A stretch of DNA of 42,190 nt from Cupriavidus necator (GTDB lineage: Bacteria; Pseudomonadota; Gammaproteobacteria; Burkholderiales; Burkholderiaceae). The DNA is taken from positions 1-42,190 of the forward strand of contig NZ_SROX01000030.1 in the NCBI RefSeq assembly GCF_013141915.1, read 5' to 3'. Numbering within the stretch: the stretch's first letter is position 1; each line of letters starts with the position of its first letter. This document shows, in pieces, positions 25,422-34,110 of this stretch. Position numbers and translations under genes: made by a program. The notes beneath the pieces are model-generated. The model was not told the DNA's origin, did no database searches, and worked only from the letters and a program-made list of their open reading frames with translations.

Positions 25422-26600
25422 ATGCAACAAGCCGTCATCGTCGACGCCATCCGCAGCCCGATGGGCCGCTCCAAGCCGGGCTCGGCCTTCACCGAACTCC
25501 ATGCCACCGAACTGCTGGCGCAGGTGCTCAAGGGCCTGGTCGAACGCAACCGGCTGGACCCGGGCCTGGTCGACGACGTCATCACCGGCTGCGTGACGCA
25601 AGCGGGCGAACAATCCGCCGGTCCGGGCCGCGTGGCCTGGCTCGCGGCCGGTTTCCCCGAGCACGTGCCGGCCACCACCATCGACCGCAAGTGCGGCTCC
25701 AGCCAGCAGGCGGTGCATTTTGCCGCGCAGGGCATCATGGCCGGCGCCTATGACATCGTCATCGCCTGCGGCATCGAGTCGATGAGCCGGGTGCCGATGG
25801 GCTCGGCGCGCATCGGCCAGAATCCGTATGGCCCGTCGATGGAAGCGCGCTACGCACCGGGACTGGTATCGCAAGGCGTTGCGGCCGAGCTGGTGGCGGC
25901 GAAGTACGAGCTGTCGCGCGAGCAGATGGACACCTATTCGGCCCGCTCGCACGCGCTGGCCGCGGCCGCGCGCGAAAGCGGCGCGTTCCGCCGCGAAATC
26001 CTCGGCATCAGCACGCCCAACGGCGTGGTCGAGCACGACGAGACCATCCGCGCGGGCACTTCGGTGGAAAAGCTGGGCACGCTGCAGGCGTCGTTCCGCA
26101 ACGACGAGCTCAGCGCGCGCTTTCCGCAGATCGGCTGGAACGTGACCGCGGGTAACGCCTCGCAGATCAGCGACGGCGCCGCCGCGATGCTGCTGATGAG
26201 CGAAGCGATGGCGCAGCGCCTGGGTTTGCAGCCGCGCGCGCGCTTTGTCGCGTTCGACGTCTGCGGCGACGATCCGATCGCGATGCTGACCGCCCCCATC
26301 CCCGCCAGCCAGCGCGCGCTCAAGAAGAGCGGCCTGACGCTGGACCAGATCGACCATTATGAAATCAATGAAGCCTTTGCCTGCGTGCCGCTGGCCTGGC
26401 AGCGCGCGCTCGGCGCCGACCCGGCGCGGCTGAACCCGCGCGGCGGCGCGATTGCGCTGGGCCATCCGCTGGGCGCCTCGGGCGTGCGGTTGATGACCAC
26501 CATGCTGCATGCCCTGGAAGACAGCGGCCAGCGCTATGGCCTGCAGTCCATGTGCGAAGCCGGCGGCATGGCCAACGCCACCATCATCGAGCGCCTGTAA
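25422..26600 (+). CDS. Acetyl-CoA C-acyltransferase (thiolase)
   Basis: A 392-aa cytosolic thiolase that cleaves 3-ketoacyl-CoA with CoA, or condenses acyl-CoAs. The nucleophile is C91 in RKCGSSQQA; H348 is in GHPLGASG, and the second Cys C378 in MCEAGGMANA; the NEAFA motif also matches. The CEAGGMA end, rather than CIGGGQG, places it outside the short-chain PhaA type. The ATG at 25422 has CAGGAG upstream; codons further up run through the promoter. It is the first gene of the IclR-linked operon, followed after 44 bp by the dehydrogenase. Together they form the last steps of a beta-oxidation-like route. Confidence 0.9.
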   Translation: MQQAVIVDAIRSPMGRSKPGSAFTELHATELLAQVLKGLVERNRLDPGLVDDVITGCVTQAGEQSAGPGRVAWLAAGFPEHVPATTIDRKCGSSQQAVHFAAQGIMAGAYDIVIACGIESMSRVPMGSARIGQNPYGPSMEARYAPGLVSQGVAAELVAAKYELSREQMDTYSARSHALAAAARESGAFRREILGISTPNGVVEHDETIRAGTSVEKLGTLQASFRNDELSARFPQIGWNVTAGNASQISDGAAAMLLMSEAMAQRLGLQPRARFVAFDVCGDDPIAMLTAPIPASQRALKKSGLTLDQIDHYEINEAFACVPLAWQRALGADPARLNPRGGAIALGHPLGASGVRLMTTMLHALEDSGQRYGLQSMCEAGGMANATIIERL

Positions 26601-26644
26601 GCGGCGCGCGGCCCCATCCCGATCCCCAATCAAGGAGACACACC

Positions 26645-27409
26645 ATGAAACTGACCAATATGTCCGCCGTCGTGACCGGCGGCGCTTCCGGCCTGGGCCT
26701 GGCCTGCGTGCGGCGCCTGGTGGAACGCGGCGTCGACGTGGTCATCGCCGACCTGTCGGAAGAGCGCGGCAACGCCGTGGTCGACGAGTTCGGCGGCAAG
26801 GTCCGCTTCGTCAAGGCCGACGTGACCGACACCGACCAGATGAACGCGGTCTACGACGCCGCCGAGGCCGTGGCCCCGCTGCGCGCGCTGATCCATTGCG
26901 CCGGCCTGGGCGGCCCGGTGCGCGTGGTCGAGAAAGACGGCTCGCCGGGTTCGCTGGAAAAGTACGAGTCGATCGTGCGCATCAACCTGATCGGCACCTT
27001 CAACGCGCTGCGCCTGGGCGCCGCGCGCATGGCGAAGAACGAGCTGGTCGACGGCGAACGCGGCGCCTGCGTGCTGACCGCGTCGGTGGCCGCCTACGAA
27101 GGCCAGATCGGCCAGATTCCCTATGCCTCGGCCAAGGCCGGCATCGTCGGCATGACGCTGGTGGCTGCGCGCGACCTGGCGCAGCGCGCGATCCGCGTGT
27201 GCACCATCGCCCCCGGGCTGTTCGACACACCGCTGCTGGCCAAGCTGCCCGAGAACGTGCGGGCCTCCCTGGGCGCCATGGTGCCGCACCCGGCCCGCCT
27301 GGGTGCGCCGGACGAATACGCCTCGACCGCGCTGCACATCCTCGAGAACCCCATGCTCAACGGCGAAACCATCCGCCTCGATGGCGCCATCCGCATGGCG
27401 CCGCGCTGA
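26645..27409 (+). CDS. Short-chain dehydrogenase, 3-hydroxyacyl-CoA dehydrogenase type II-like
   Basis: A 254-aa classical SDR. The cofactor motif TGGASGLG is at 11-18, and D36 after strand 2 (VVIADLS) favours NAD over NADP. The catalytic Ser147, Tyr160 and Lys164 are in TASVAAYEGQIGQIPYASAK. The overall sequence, including IAPGLFDTPLLAKLPE, resembles the HSD17B10 / 3-hydroxyacyl-CoA dehydrogenase type II group, which oxidises 3-hydroxyacyl-CoA. The ATG at 26645 follows AAGGAGA. It sits between thiolase and crotonase, which supports the acyl-CoA role, but the natural substrate is unknown. Confidence 0.9.
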   Translation: MKLTNMSAVVTGGASGLGLACVRRLVERGVDVVIADLSEERGNAVVDEFGGKVRFVKADVTDTDQMNAVYDAAEAVAPLRALIHCAGLGGPVRVVEKDGSPGSLEKYESIVRINLIGTFNALRLGAARMAKNELVDGERGACVLTASVAAYEGQIGQIPYASAKAGIVGMTLVAARDLAQRAIRVCTIAPGLFDTPLLAKLPENVRASLGAMVPHPARLGAPDEYASTALHILENPMLNGETIRLDGAIRMAPR

Positions 27410-27433
27410 ACCGGCCGACAACTGGAGACACCC

Positions 27434-28198
27434 ATGAGCAATACGCTGCTGAAGGAAATCCGCGGCAACGTGATGGTGCTGACCATCAACCGTCCCGAGG
27501 CCCGCAATGCGATGGATTTCGAGACCGCCACGGCAATTGCCGCCGCGCTGGATGAACTCGATGCGCGCGATGACCTGAGCCTGGCGGTGCTGACCGGCGC
27601 CGGCGGCACCTTCTGCTCCGGCATGGACCTGAAGGGCTTCCTTGCCGGCAAGCGCCCGAGCATTCCCGGCCGCGGCTTTGGCGGCGTGACCGAGCGCCCG
27701 CCGCGCAAGGTGCTGATTGCCGCGGTCGAGGGCTATGCACTGGCTGGCGGCTTCGAGCTGGTGCTGGCGTGCGACCTGGTGGTGGCCTCGCGCGCGGCAA
27801 AGTTCGGCCTGCCCGAGGTCAAGCGTGGCCTGGCCGCCGCCGCCGGCGGTTTGATCCGGTTGCCGCGCCGCGTGCCGTACCACGTGGCGATGGAATACGC
27901 GCTGACCGGCGACATGCTGCCGGCCGAGCGTGCCTATGACCTCGGCCTGGTCAACCGCCTGACCGATGCTGGCGGCGCGCTCGACGCGGCGCTGCAACTG
28001 GCCGCTGCGGTCGGCGCCAACGGGCCGCTGGCGATTGCCGCCAGCAAGCAGGTGGTGGCGCAATCCGGCGACTGGACCCGCGAGGAAATGTTCACGCGGC
28101 AGAAGCCGCTGATCGACCCGGTCTTTACTTCCGCCGACGCGCGCGAAGGCGCGGCCGCCTTCGCCGAGAAGCGCAAGCCGGTGTGGACGGGCAAGTGA
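27434..28198 (+). CDS. Enoyl-CoA hydratase/isomerase family protein
   Basis: A 254-aa crotonase. Oxyanion-hole segments are CSGMDLKGF (61-69) and YALAGGFELV (101-110). Both catalytic glutamates are kept: E128 in LPEVKRG and E154 in HVAMEYALTG. It therefore looks like an active enoyl-CoA hydratase, unlike the altered crotonase at 23564. The start has GGAGA at about 8 nt. It lies 24 bp after the dehydrogenase gene. With thiolase and dehydrogenase it gives hydratase, dehydrogenase and thiolase of one acyl-CoA route. No acyl-CoA dehydrogenase or CoA ligase is in the operon. Confidence 0.9.
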   Translation: MSNTLLKEIRGNVMVLTINRPEARNAMDFETATAIAAALDELDARDDLSLAVLTGAGGTFCSGMDLKGFLAGKRPSIPGRGFGGVTERPPRKVLIAAVEGYALAGGFELVLACDLVVASRAAKFGLPEVKRGLAAAAGGLIRLPRRVPYHVAMEYALTGDMLPAERAYDLGLVNRLTDAGGALDAALQLAAAVGANGPLAIAASKQVVAQSGDWTREEMFTRQKPLIDPVFTSADAREGAAAFAEKRKPVWTGK

Positions 28199-28217
28199 AC
28201 GCTCCCGCCCTGACCTG

Positions 28218-28246
28218 AGAACGGCCGGCCGCAAGCCGGCCGTTCT
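28218..28246 (+). terminator. Strong hairpin after the crotonase gene
   Basis: A perfect 12-bp stem, AGAACGGCCGGC (28218-28229) and GCCGGCCGTTCT (28235-28246), with loop CGCAA. It is followed by only a short T-poor tail, so it may end most transcripts yet allow some read-through into the Bug protein gene, or stabilise the upstream mRNA. Confidence 0.65.
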
Positions 28247-28289
28247 TGCATTGCCAAGCAGCACACAGACCACAACATGGAGGAGACCC

Positions 28290-29291
28290 ATGACACCCAA
28301 GCTGCCCTCATCGCGGCCCAAGGCCAGCGCAGCCCTGCTGCTGGCCGCTGCCGCGGCGCTGGCCTGCGCCGCCCCTGCAGCGGCTCATGCCGCGGCCTGG
28401 CCCGAGCGGCCCATCACCATCATCGTGCCCGGCGCGCCCGGCGGCACCACCGATATCCCGACGCGGCTGGTGGCGCAGAAGCTGTCGGCCATCCTGGGCC
28501 AGCCGGTGGTGGTCGACAACAAGCCCGGCAGCGGCGGCATCATCGGCACGCAGGCCTTCATGCGCGCGGCGCCGGACGGCTACACGCTGCTGGTCGGCAA
28601 TACCGGCTCGCATGCGATCAACTACAGCGCCTACAAACAGCTGTCCTACCAGCCGCAGGATTTCCTGCCGCTGACCGACCTGATCTCGTTCGCCAATGTG
28701 CTGGTGGTCGGCACGCAAACGCCGGTGCGCAGCGTGGCCGACCTCGTGGCGCAGCTTAAGCAGTCACCGGGCAAGTATTCCTATGCCTCGGCCGGCATCG
28801 GCCAGACCACGCACCTGACCGCGGAACTGTTCCGGCTGCGCACCGGCACCGAGGTGATTCACGTGCCGTACAAGGGCTCGACGCCGGCCACCACTTCCGT
28901 GCTGGCGGGCGAGACCACCTTCATGTTCGACAACCTGACCCAGGCGCTGCCGCAGATCCGCGCCGGCAAGCTGCGCGCGCTGGCGGTGACCAGCGCCGAG
29001 CGCCTGCCCGCGCTGCCCGACGTGCCCACCATGGCGCAGGCCGGCGTGAAAGACTTCGTGGTGATGGGATGGCTGGGCTTCTTCGCTCCGGCCAGGACCC
29101 CGCCCGCCGTGGCCGCGGCGCTGCAAGAGGCGCTGGGCAAGGCCATGCGCGATCCCGAGGTGGTGGCCCGCTTCCGCGACATGGGCGGCGCCCCCGGCGG
29201 CGAGCCGCAGCCGAAGTTCGCCGCGCTGGTCCGCGGCGAGATCCAGCGCTGGGGTGAGACCATCCGCGCGTCAAAGGTCAGCCTGGACTGA
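28290..29291 (+). CDS. Bug-family (TctC) tripartite tricarboxylate transporter substrate-binding protein
   Basis: A 333-aa periplasmic protein with signal peptide (about 1-33, cleavage near AHAAA). Bug/TctC marks: WPERPITIIVPGAPGGTTDIPTR, the PVVVDNKPGSGGIIGTQAF loop, DGYTLLVGNTGSHAIN, VPYKGSTPA, and MFDNLTQALPQIRAGKLRALAVTS. The family binds carboxylates in an enclosed cleft. No TctA/TctB membrane genes are nearby, so it is an orphan binding protein, common in Burkholderiales. The ATG at 28290 has GGAGGAG upstream. A strong hairpin separates it from the acyl-CoA genes, but same strand and close spacing suggest one regulon. Ligand unknown. Confidence 0.9.
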   Translation: MTPKLPSSRPKASAALLLAAAAALACAAPAAAHAAAWPERPITIIVPGAPGGTTDIPTRLVAQKLSAILGQPVVVDNKPGSGGIIGTQAFMRAAPDGYTLLVGNTGSHAINYSAYKQLSYQPQDFLPLTDLISFANVLVVGTQTPVRSVADLVAQLKQSPGKYSYASAGIGQTTHLTAELFRLRTGTEVIHVPYKGSTPATTSVLAGETTFMFDNLTQALPQIRAGKLRALAVTSAERLPALPDVPTMAQAGVKDFVVMGWLGFFAPARTPPAVAAALQEALGKAMRDPEVVARFRDMGGAPGGEPQPKFAALVRGEIQRWGETIRASKVSLD

Positions 29292-29302
29292 CCGGCGCCG
29301 CT

Positions 29303-29341
29303 GGCCGGGCCGGCTTCGCCAAAACGGAAGGCGGCCCGGCC
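29303..29341 (+). terminator. Hairpin after the Bug protein gene
   Basis: GGCCGGGCC (29303-29311) pairs with GGCCCGGCC (29333-29341). An inner CTTC/GAAG pair tightens the loop. No T run follows; it is a plausible 3'-end hairpin for the operon. Confidence 0.4.
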
Positions 29342-29492
29342 CAAAGCCAAATTGACAGGGCCCGGCGCCACGGCATACCCTCGCCTTACCCTGCGGTATA
29401 TTCAGTGCCCGCTTACATTCCAGTACATTGCAGACATGGAAGGCGCCCGGGGTTCACAACGATAACGATAATCCCAGCGACCGAGACCCAGC

Positions 29493-30737
29493 GTGCCCCT
29501 CTCCCCCGCTCCTTCCCGCTACGCCGGCCTGCGCCCGGCCTTGCCGATCCTGCTCGGCGCGTCCGTGATGCTCAGCCTGGCCATGGGCCTGCGCCAGAGC
29601 CTCGGCATCTTCATGCCGCCGCTGACGCGCGACCTCGGCATCTCGGTGTCGGATTTCACCGTTGCCATTGCCGTGCAGAACCTGGCGTGGGGCTTGCTGC
29701 AGCCGCTGGCCGGCGCCTGGGCCACGCGCATCGGCTTCCGGCCGCTGATGATGGCGGGCTCGCTGCTGTATGTCATCGGGCTGGTGCTGCTGGCCACCGC
29801 GCACAGCCTGGTCGGCGTCACGCTGGGCGCGGGCGTGGCCATCGGCGCGTCGATGGCCTGCACCGGCAGCGCGCTGGCGATGGCGGTGGCGGCCCGGCCG
29901 GTGCCGGCGGCGCTGCGCAGCACGGTGCTGGGGCTGGTGTCCGGCGCGGGCTCGCTGGGCGCGCTGCTGGCGGCGCCGATCGGGCAGATGGTGACGCAAG
30001 CCTATGGCTGGCGCATCGGCCTGGCGGCCTTCGTGCTGCTGGCGCTGGTGATGCTGCCCGCGGCGTGGTCGGCCGGGCGCGTCGACCGGCTGCCGCTGGC
30101 CACGCCGGCGGGCATCGGCCAGGACAACGCGCGCCAGGCGCTGGGCACCGCGCTGCGCCACGCGCCCTTTGTGGTGATGGCGCTGGCTTATTTTGTCTGC
30201 GGCATGCAGCTGGTCTTCCTGACCACGCACCTGCCGTCGTATCTGGACGTCTGCGGCATGGACCCGATGCTCAGCGCCGAGGCGCTGGGCGTGATCGGCG
30301 GCTTCAACGTGCTGGGCAGCATCTTCTTCGGCTGGGCCGGCGGCCGCTTCAACAAGCTGATGCTGCTGGGCGGCATCTATACGCTGCGCTCGCTGGCGCT
30401 GACCTGGTATTTTTCGTCGGCACCGACGCCGCAGAGCACGCTGGTGTTCGCCGCCGTGATGGGCTTCCTGTGGTTGGGCGTGGCGCCGCTGGTGTCGGGC
30501 TGGATCGCCGAAACCTTCGGCCTGCGCTGGCAGGCGATGCTGGGCGGCGTGGCCTTCTTCAGCCACCAGATCGGCAGCTTTGTCGGCGCCTTCGGCGGTG
30601 GGCTGGTCTATGACGCGCTGGGGTCCTATACCGTGGCCTGGCAGGTCGGCGTGGCGCTGGGGCTGGCGGCGGGACTGGCGCAGATCGCTTTCGCGGTGGC
30701 CACCCGTCCGCGACCGCCGCTGATGGCGACATCCTGA
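29493..30737 (+). CDS. Major facilitator superfamily transporter
   Basis: A 414-aa inner-membrane transporter with twelve predicted helices. The N-terminus GLRQSLGIFMPPLTRDLGIS and the loop 2-3 region WATRIGFRPLMMAG are typical of monocarboxylate/oxalate-formate-type MFS proteins, with the second half opening at PFVVMALAYFVCGMQLVFLTTHLPSY. The GTG at 29493 gives the expected N-terminus, but the ribosome site is weak. It probably moves a small organic anion; substrate and direction are unknown. It is a single-gene unit, 201 bp after the Bug gene. Confidence 0.85.
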   Translation: MPLSPAPSRYAGLRPALPILLGASVMLSLAMGLRQSLGIFMPPLTRDLGISVSDFTVAIAVQNLAWGLLQPLAGAWATRIGFRPLMMAGSLLYVIGLVLLATAHSLVGVTLGAGVAIGASMACTGSALAMAVAARPVPAALRSTVLGLVSGAGSLGALLAAPIGQMVTQAYGWRIGLAAFVLLALVMLPAAWSAGRVDRLPLATPAGIGQDNARQALGTALRHAPFVVMALAYFVCGMQLVFLTTHLPSYLDVCGMDPMLSAEALGVIGGFNVLGSIFFGWAGGRFNKLMLLGGIYTLRSLALTWYFSSAPTPQSTLVFAAVMGFLWLGVAPLVSGWIAETFGLRWQAMLGGVAFFSHQIGSFVGAFGGGLVYDALGSYTVAWQVGVALGLAAGLAQIAFAVATRPRPPLMATS

Positions 30738-30927
30738 ATACGCACCCGGTCCTGCTGCGGCGCCTGGCCGCCACACGGCGGCGGTAAGAATCGACGCGCA
30801 TTGTAAATCTGGCGTCACGCGGCGGCGGCGTGGCGCGCGCCCGGCCCGCGGGCTCATGGCAGGCACGGCTGGAACAGTTCGTGCCTGTGTCCGCAGTGAC
30901 GCAATGCTCTGACCCAAGGAGGCCCCC

Positions 30928-31407
30928 ATGACCTCGACCGAACAGGAGATCCTGGTGTGCGGCCCGGAAGACGGCCGCTGGCATCTGGAAATGCGCACCG
31001 GCAACGGCGCCCCGGAGCGGCTCGACGGCGAGTTCGACTCGCCCGACATGGCGATCGCCGGCGCCCAGCAGGTATACCCATCGATTCCGGTACGCGTGAC
31101 CGATATCTCCGGCGCGCCGGCACCGTCGGCCCCCGCGCATGAAGGATCACTGACCGACTACCACTACGGCGGGCACAGCGTAACCCGGGATGAGAAGCTG
31201 ACCGGCCGGGCGCATCCTTCCAGCGACACCTCGCAGCCTCCGCCCGGCCCGCATCCCTACCAGCCCACCGGCCTTGGCAAGCTGCCGGAAGGCACGCCGC
31301 GCCATGGCATGTATGGCGTCGCCTCGAGCCCGGCCGAGGCCGAGGCGGCCGACCGCAAGGACGAGGCGGCGCGGCGCCACACCGGCTCGCGCGACGCCGA
31401 AGACTAG
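30928..31407 (+). CDS. Uncharacterised protein with compact N-terminus and disordered tail
   Basis: A 159-aa protein with a strong AAGGAGG ribosome site before ATG 30928. The first 60 residues look folded (EILVCGPEDGRWHLEMRTGN, then SPDMAIAGAQQVYP). The rest is Pro/Gly/Ser/His-rich and charged, including LTDYHYGGHSVTRDEK and HPYQPTGLGKLPEGTPRHGM, likely disordered. No signal peptide or membrane helix. I do not recognise a family. It sits alone before purT with 71 bp between, same strand. Confidence 0.7.
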   Translation: MTSTEQEILVCGPEDGRWHLEMRTGNGAPERLDGEFDSPDMAIAGAQQVYPSIPVRVTDISGAPAPSAPAHEGSLTDYHYGGHSVTRDEKLTGRAHPSSDTSQPPPGPHPYQPTGLGKLPEGTPRHGMYGVASSPAEAEAADRKDEAARRHTGSRDAED

Positions 31408-31478
31408 GCTACGCGGCACCGTGGCGGACGCCAGCACGTACAATTCCGGTTTTCCTTACGCCTCGCTGCGCCGCCGCC

Positions 31479-32684
31479 ATGACCACCCTCGGAACGCCCC
31501 TCTCCCCCTCCGCCACCAAAGTGATGCTGCTCGGCTCCGGCGAGCTCGGCAAGGAGGTGCTGATCGCGTTGCAGCGCCTGGGCGTGGAGACCATCGCGGT
31601 GGACCGCTATGACAACGCGCCCGGCCAGCAGGTTGCGCATCACGCGCGCACCATCGCGATGAGCGACCCCGACCAGCTCAAGGCCCTGATCGAAGCCGAA
31701 AAGCCGCACCTGGTGGTGCCCGAGATCGAGGCCATCGCCACGCCGATGCTGGAAACGCTGGAAGCCGCCGGCACCGTGCGCGTGATTCCGACCGCCCGCG
31801 CCGCGCGCCTGACCATGGACCGCGAAGGCATCCGCCGGCTCGCCGCCGAGTCGCTCGGCCTGCCGACCAGCCCCTACAAGTTCTGCGATTCGCTCGAAGA
31901 ATTGCAGGCCGCCATCGACGGCGGCATCGGCTACCCGTGCGTGGTCAAGCCAGTGATGAGCAGTTCCGGCAAGGGCCAGAGCAAGATCGACGGTCCCGAG
32001 GGCGTCAAGGCAGCGTGGGACTACGCCATGGCCGGCGGCCGTGTCAGCCACGGCCGCGTGATCGTCGAAGGCTTTATCGATTTCGACTACGAGATCACGC
32101 TGCTGACCGTGCGCGCGGTGGGTGCCAGCGGCCAGGTGGAAACGCAGTTCTGCGCGCCGATCGGCCACGTGCAGGTCAGCGGCGACTATGTCGAGAGCTG
32201 GCAGCCGCAGCCGATGCATCCGGCAGCGCTGGCCAGCGCCCAGCGCATCGCGCAGGCGGTTACGGCGGACCTCGGCGGCATGGGCCTGTTCGGCGTGGAG
32301 CTGTTCATCAAGGGCGAGCAGGTCTGGTTCAGCGAGGTCAGCCCGCGCCCGCACGACACCGGCATGGTCACCATGGCCACGCAATGGCAGAGCGAGTTCG
32401 AGCTGCATGCCCGCGCCATCCTCGCCCTGCCGGTCGACACCAGCCTGCGCAGCCCCGGCGCCAGTGCCGTGATCTACGGCGGCGTGGAGGCGCGGGGCGT
32501 GGTCTTCGATGGCATCGACCAGGCCTTGCGCGTGCCGCAGACCGAAGTGCGGCTGTTCGGCAAGCCGGAGAGCTTCGCCAGGCGGCGCATGGGCGTGGCA
32601 CTGGCCTATGCCGACGACGTCGACACCGCCCGCACGCGTGCCAAGGAAGCCGCCAGCCGGGTGCGCCCGCGCGCGGTGGGCTGA
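31479..32684 (+). CDS. purT: Formate-dependent phosphoribosylglycinamide formyltransferase (PurT)
   Basis: A 401-aa cytosolic ATP-grasp enzyme of purine synthesis. It converts GAR, formate and ATP to formyl-GAR, ADP and phosphate, bypassing the folate-dependent PurN. Marks: the N-terminal preATP-grasp VMLLGSGELGKEVLIALQ, DRYDNAPGQQVAH, VPEIEAIAT, then the ATP-grasp FVVKP-type VVKPVMSSSGKGQSK and FSEVSPRPHDTGMVTMA. Length is normal for PurT (about 390-400). The ribosome site is weak. It is convergent with the mechanosensitive channel gene, stop to stop 8 bp, with no terminator visible in the gap. Confidence 0.95.
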   Translation: MTTLGTPLSPSATKVMLLGSGELGKEVLIALQRLGVETIAVDRYDNAPGQQVAHHARTIAMSDPDQLKALIEAEKPHLVVPEIEAIATPMLETLEAAGTVRVIPTARAARLTMDREGIRRLAAESLGLPTSPYKFCDSLEELQAAIDGGIGYPCVVKPVMSSSGKGQSKIDGPEGVKAAWDYAMAGGRVSHGRVIVEGFIDFDYEITLLTVRAVGASGQVETQFCAPIGHVQVSGDYVESWQPQPMHPAALASAQRIAQAVTADLGGMGLFGVELFIKGEQVWFSEVSPRPHDTGMVTMATQWQSEFELHARAILALPVDTSLRSPGASAVIYGGVEARGVVFDGIDQALRVPQTEVRLFGKPESFARRRMGVALAYADDVDTARTRAKEAASRVRPRAVG

Positions 32685-32692
32685 GCGCCCCG

Positions 32693-34021
32693 CTACATCG
32701 GATGGCCGCCCGCGGCGGCGCCGTGGGCCGGGGCATGCTGCACCGCCTGGACGGCCGCCACCTGCGCCGCCGCCAGCACCGGCGAAATGCGCACGCCGGT
32801 CAGGTCAGCGCCTGACGGCGCCTGGTACAGCCGCAAGCCCAGTTCCGGCAGGATCGCCAGCAGGTGGTCGAACACATCGCCCTGGATGCGCTCGTAGTCC
32901 ATCCACGCGGTCAGCGCGGTGAAGCAGTAGATTTCGACCGGGATGCCCTGCGAATCGGGCTCCATCATGCGCACGTTCAGCAGCAGGTCGTGGTGGATCT
33001 CGGGGTGCGCCTTCAGGTAGGCAATGCCATAGGCGCGGAAGGTGCCGATATTGGTCAGCCGGCGCCGGTTGACCGGGTCGTTGCCCGCGGCGATCAGCAG
33101 CCGGTTCGCCTCGTCGACCTCGGCCTGCTTTTCTTCCAGGTAGTCGTGCAGCAGGCGGAAGCGCATCAGCGCATGGACCTCGCGGTCTTCCAGGAAGCGC
33201 ACGCTGCCCGCATCCAGCCGCAAGGTGCGCTTGATGCGGCGCGCGCCGGACTCGAACATCTGGCGGTAGTTGCGATAGCTCTCCGAGAACAGCTTGTAGG
33301 TCGGCACCGTGGTCACGGTGTTGTCCCAGTTCTGCACCTTGACCGTATGCAGGGCGATGTCCTTGACGTAGCCGTCAGCGTTGCACTGGGGCATCTCGAT
33401 CCAGTCGCCGATGCGCAGCATGTCGTTGGAAGTCAGCTGCGTGCTGGCCACCAGCGACAGCAGCGTGTCCTTGAACACCAGCAGCAACACCGCCGACAGC
33501 GCCCCCAGGCCGGACAGCATCCACAGCGGCGAGCGGTTGATCAAAATCGACAGCACCAGCACCGCGCACACCAGCCCCAGCCCCAGCCGCCCGACCTGGA
33601 TATAGCCCTTGATCGAGCGCGTCTGCGCCTGGCGGCTGCTGGCGTAGACGTCCTGCCACGCGCTCAGCACACCGCCCAGCATCAGGAAGAAACAGATCCA
33701 CAGGCTGGCATGGGCCAGGCGCTCGATCGCCAGCGCATAGCGGCCCATGCGCGGCACTTCGCCGATGCCGATGGTAATCACCGCGAAGCCCACGGCATAG
33801 CCAAAGCGCCGGTAGGCGCGATGCCGCGTCAGCGCCTTGCTCCATTGCCCCTTGCCCCATACCGTCAGCAGGCGATGGGCCAGGCGTGAGGTCACATGGC
33901 CGCACAGCCATTGCGCCAGCACCGCGATCAGCACCAGCGCCAGCAGGTACAAGGCAATCTGGGCAGACGGATGGGCCGGAACACGTTGCTCGAACAGGTC
34001 CAGCAGGGCATCGAAACTCAT
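32693..34021 (-). CDS. ybdG: YbdG-like mechanosensitive ion channel of the MscS family
   Basis: A 442-aa inner-membrane protein. Five helices span about residues 20-185, ending in the pore helix region LSGLGALSAVLLLVFKDTLLSLVAS. The MscS beta domain follows, with TSNDMLRIGDWIEMPQCNADGYVKDIALHTVKVQNWD, and then a long C-terminal alpha/beta part. The FKDTLLSLVAS and QCNADG features are closer to YbdG (MscM-type) than to small MscS. The channel would open under membrane tension in osmotic downshock. ATG 34021 is preferred because it begins the channel; the frame runs upstream through unrelated sequence. The ribosome site is weak. Confidence 0.88.
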   Translation of the reverse strand: MSFDALLDLFEQRVPAHPSAQIALYLLALVLIAVLAQWLCGHVTSRLAHRLLTVWGKGQWSKALTRHRAYRRFGYAVGFAVITIGIGEVPRMGRYALAIERLAHASLWICFFLMLGGVLSAWQDVYASSRQAQTRSIKGYIQVGRLGLGLVCAVLVLSILINRSPLWMLSGLGALSAVLLLVFKDTLLSLVASTQLTSNDMLRIGDWIEMPQCNADGYVKDIALHTVKVQNWDNTVTTVPTYKLFSESYRNYRQMFESGARRIKRTLRLDAGSVRFLEDREVHALMRFRLLHDYLEEKQAEVDEANRLLIAAGNDPVNRRRLTNIGTFRAYGIAYLKAHPEIHHDLLLNVRMMEPDSQGIPVEIYCFTALTAWMDYERIQGDVFDHLLAILPELGLRLYQAPSGADLTGVRISPVLAAAQVAAVQAVQHAPAHGAAAGGHPM

Positions 34022-34110
34022 AAGGGGCCAATTTGCGCCAGTCACGTGGCCAGACAGTGTACCCAACGCGCCCGGCATGCGGCGAAAACGCGCCGCGGCA
34101 TCCGCGTCGG

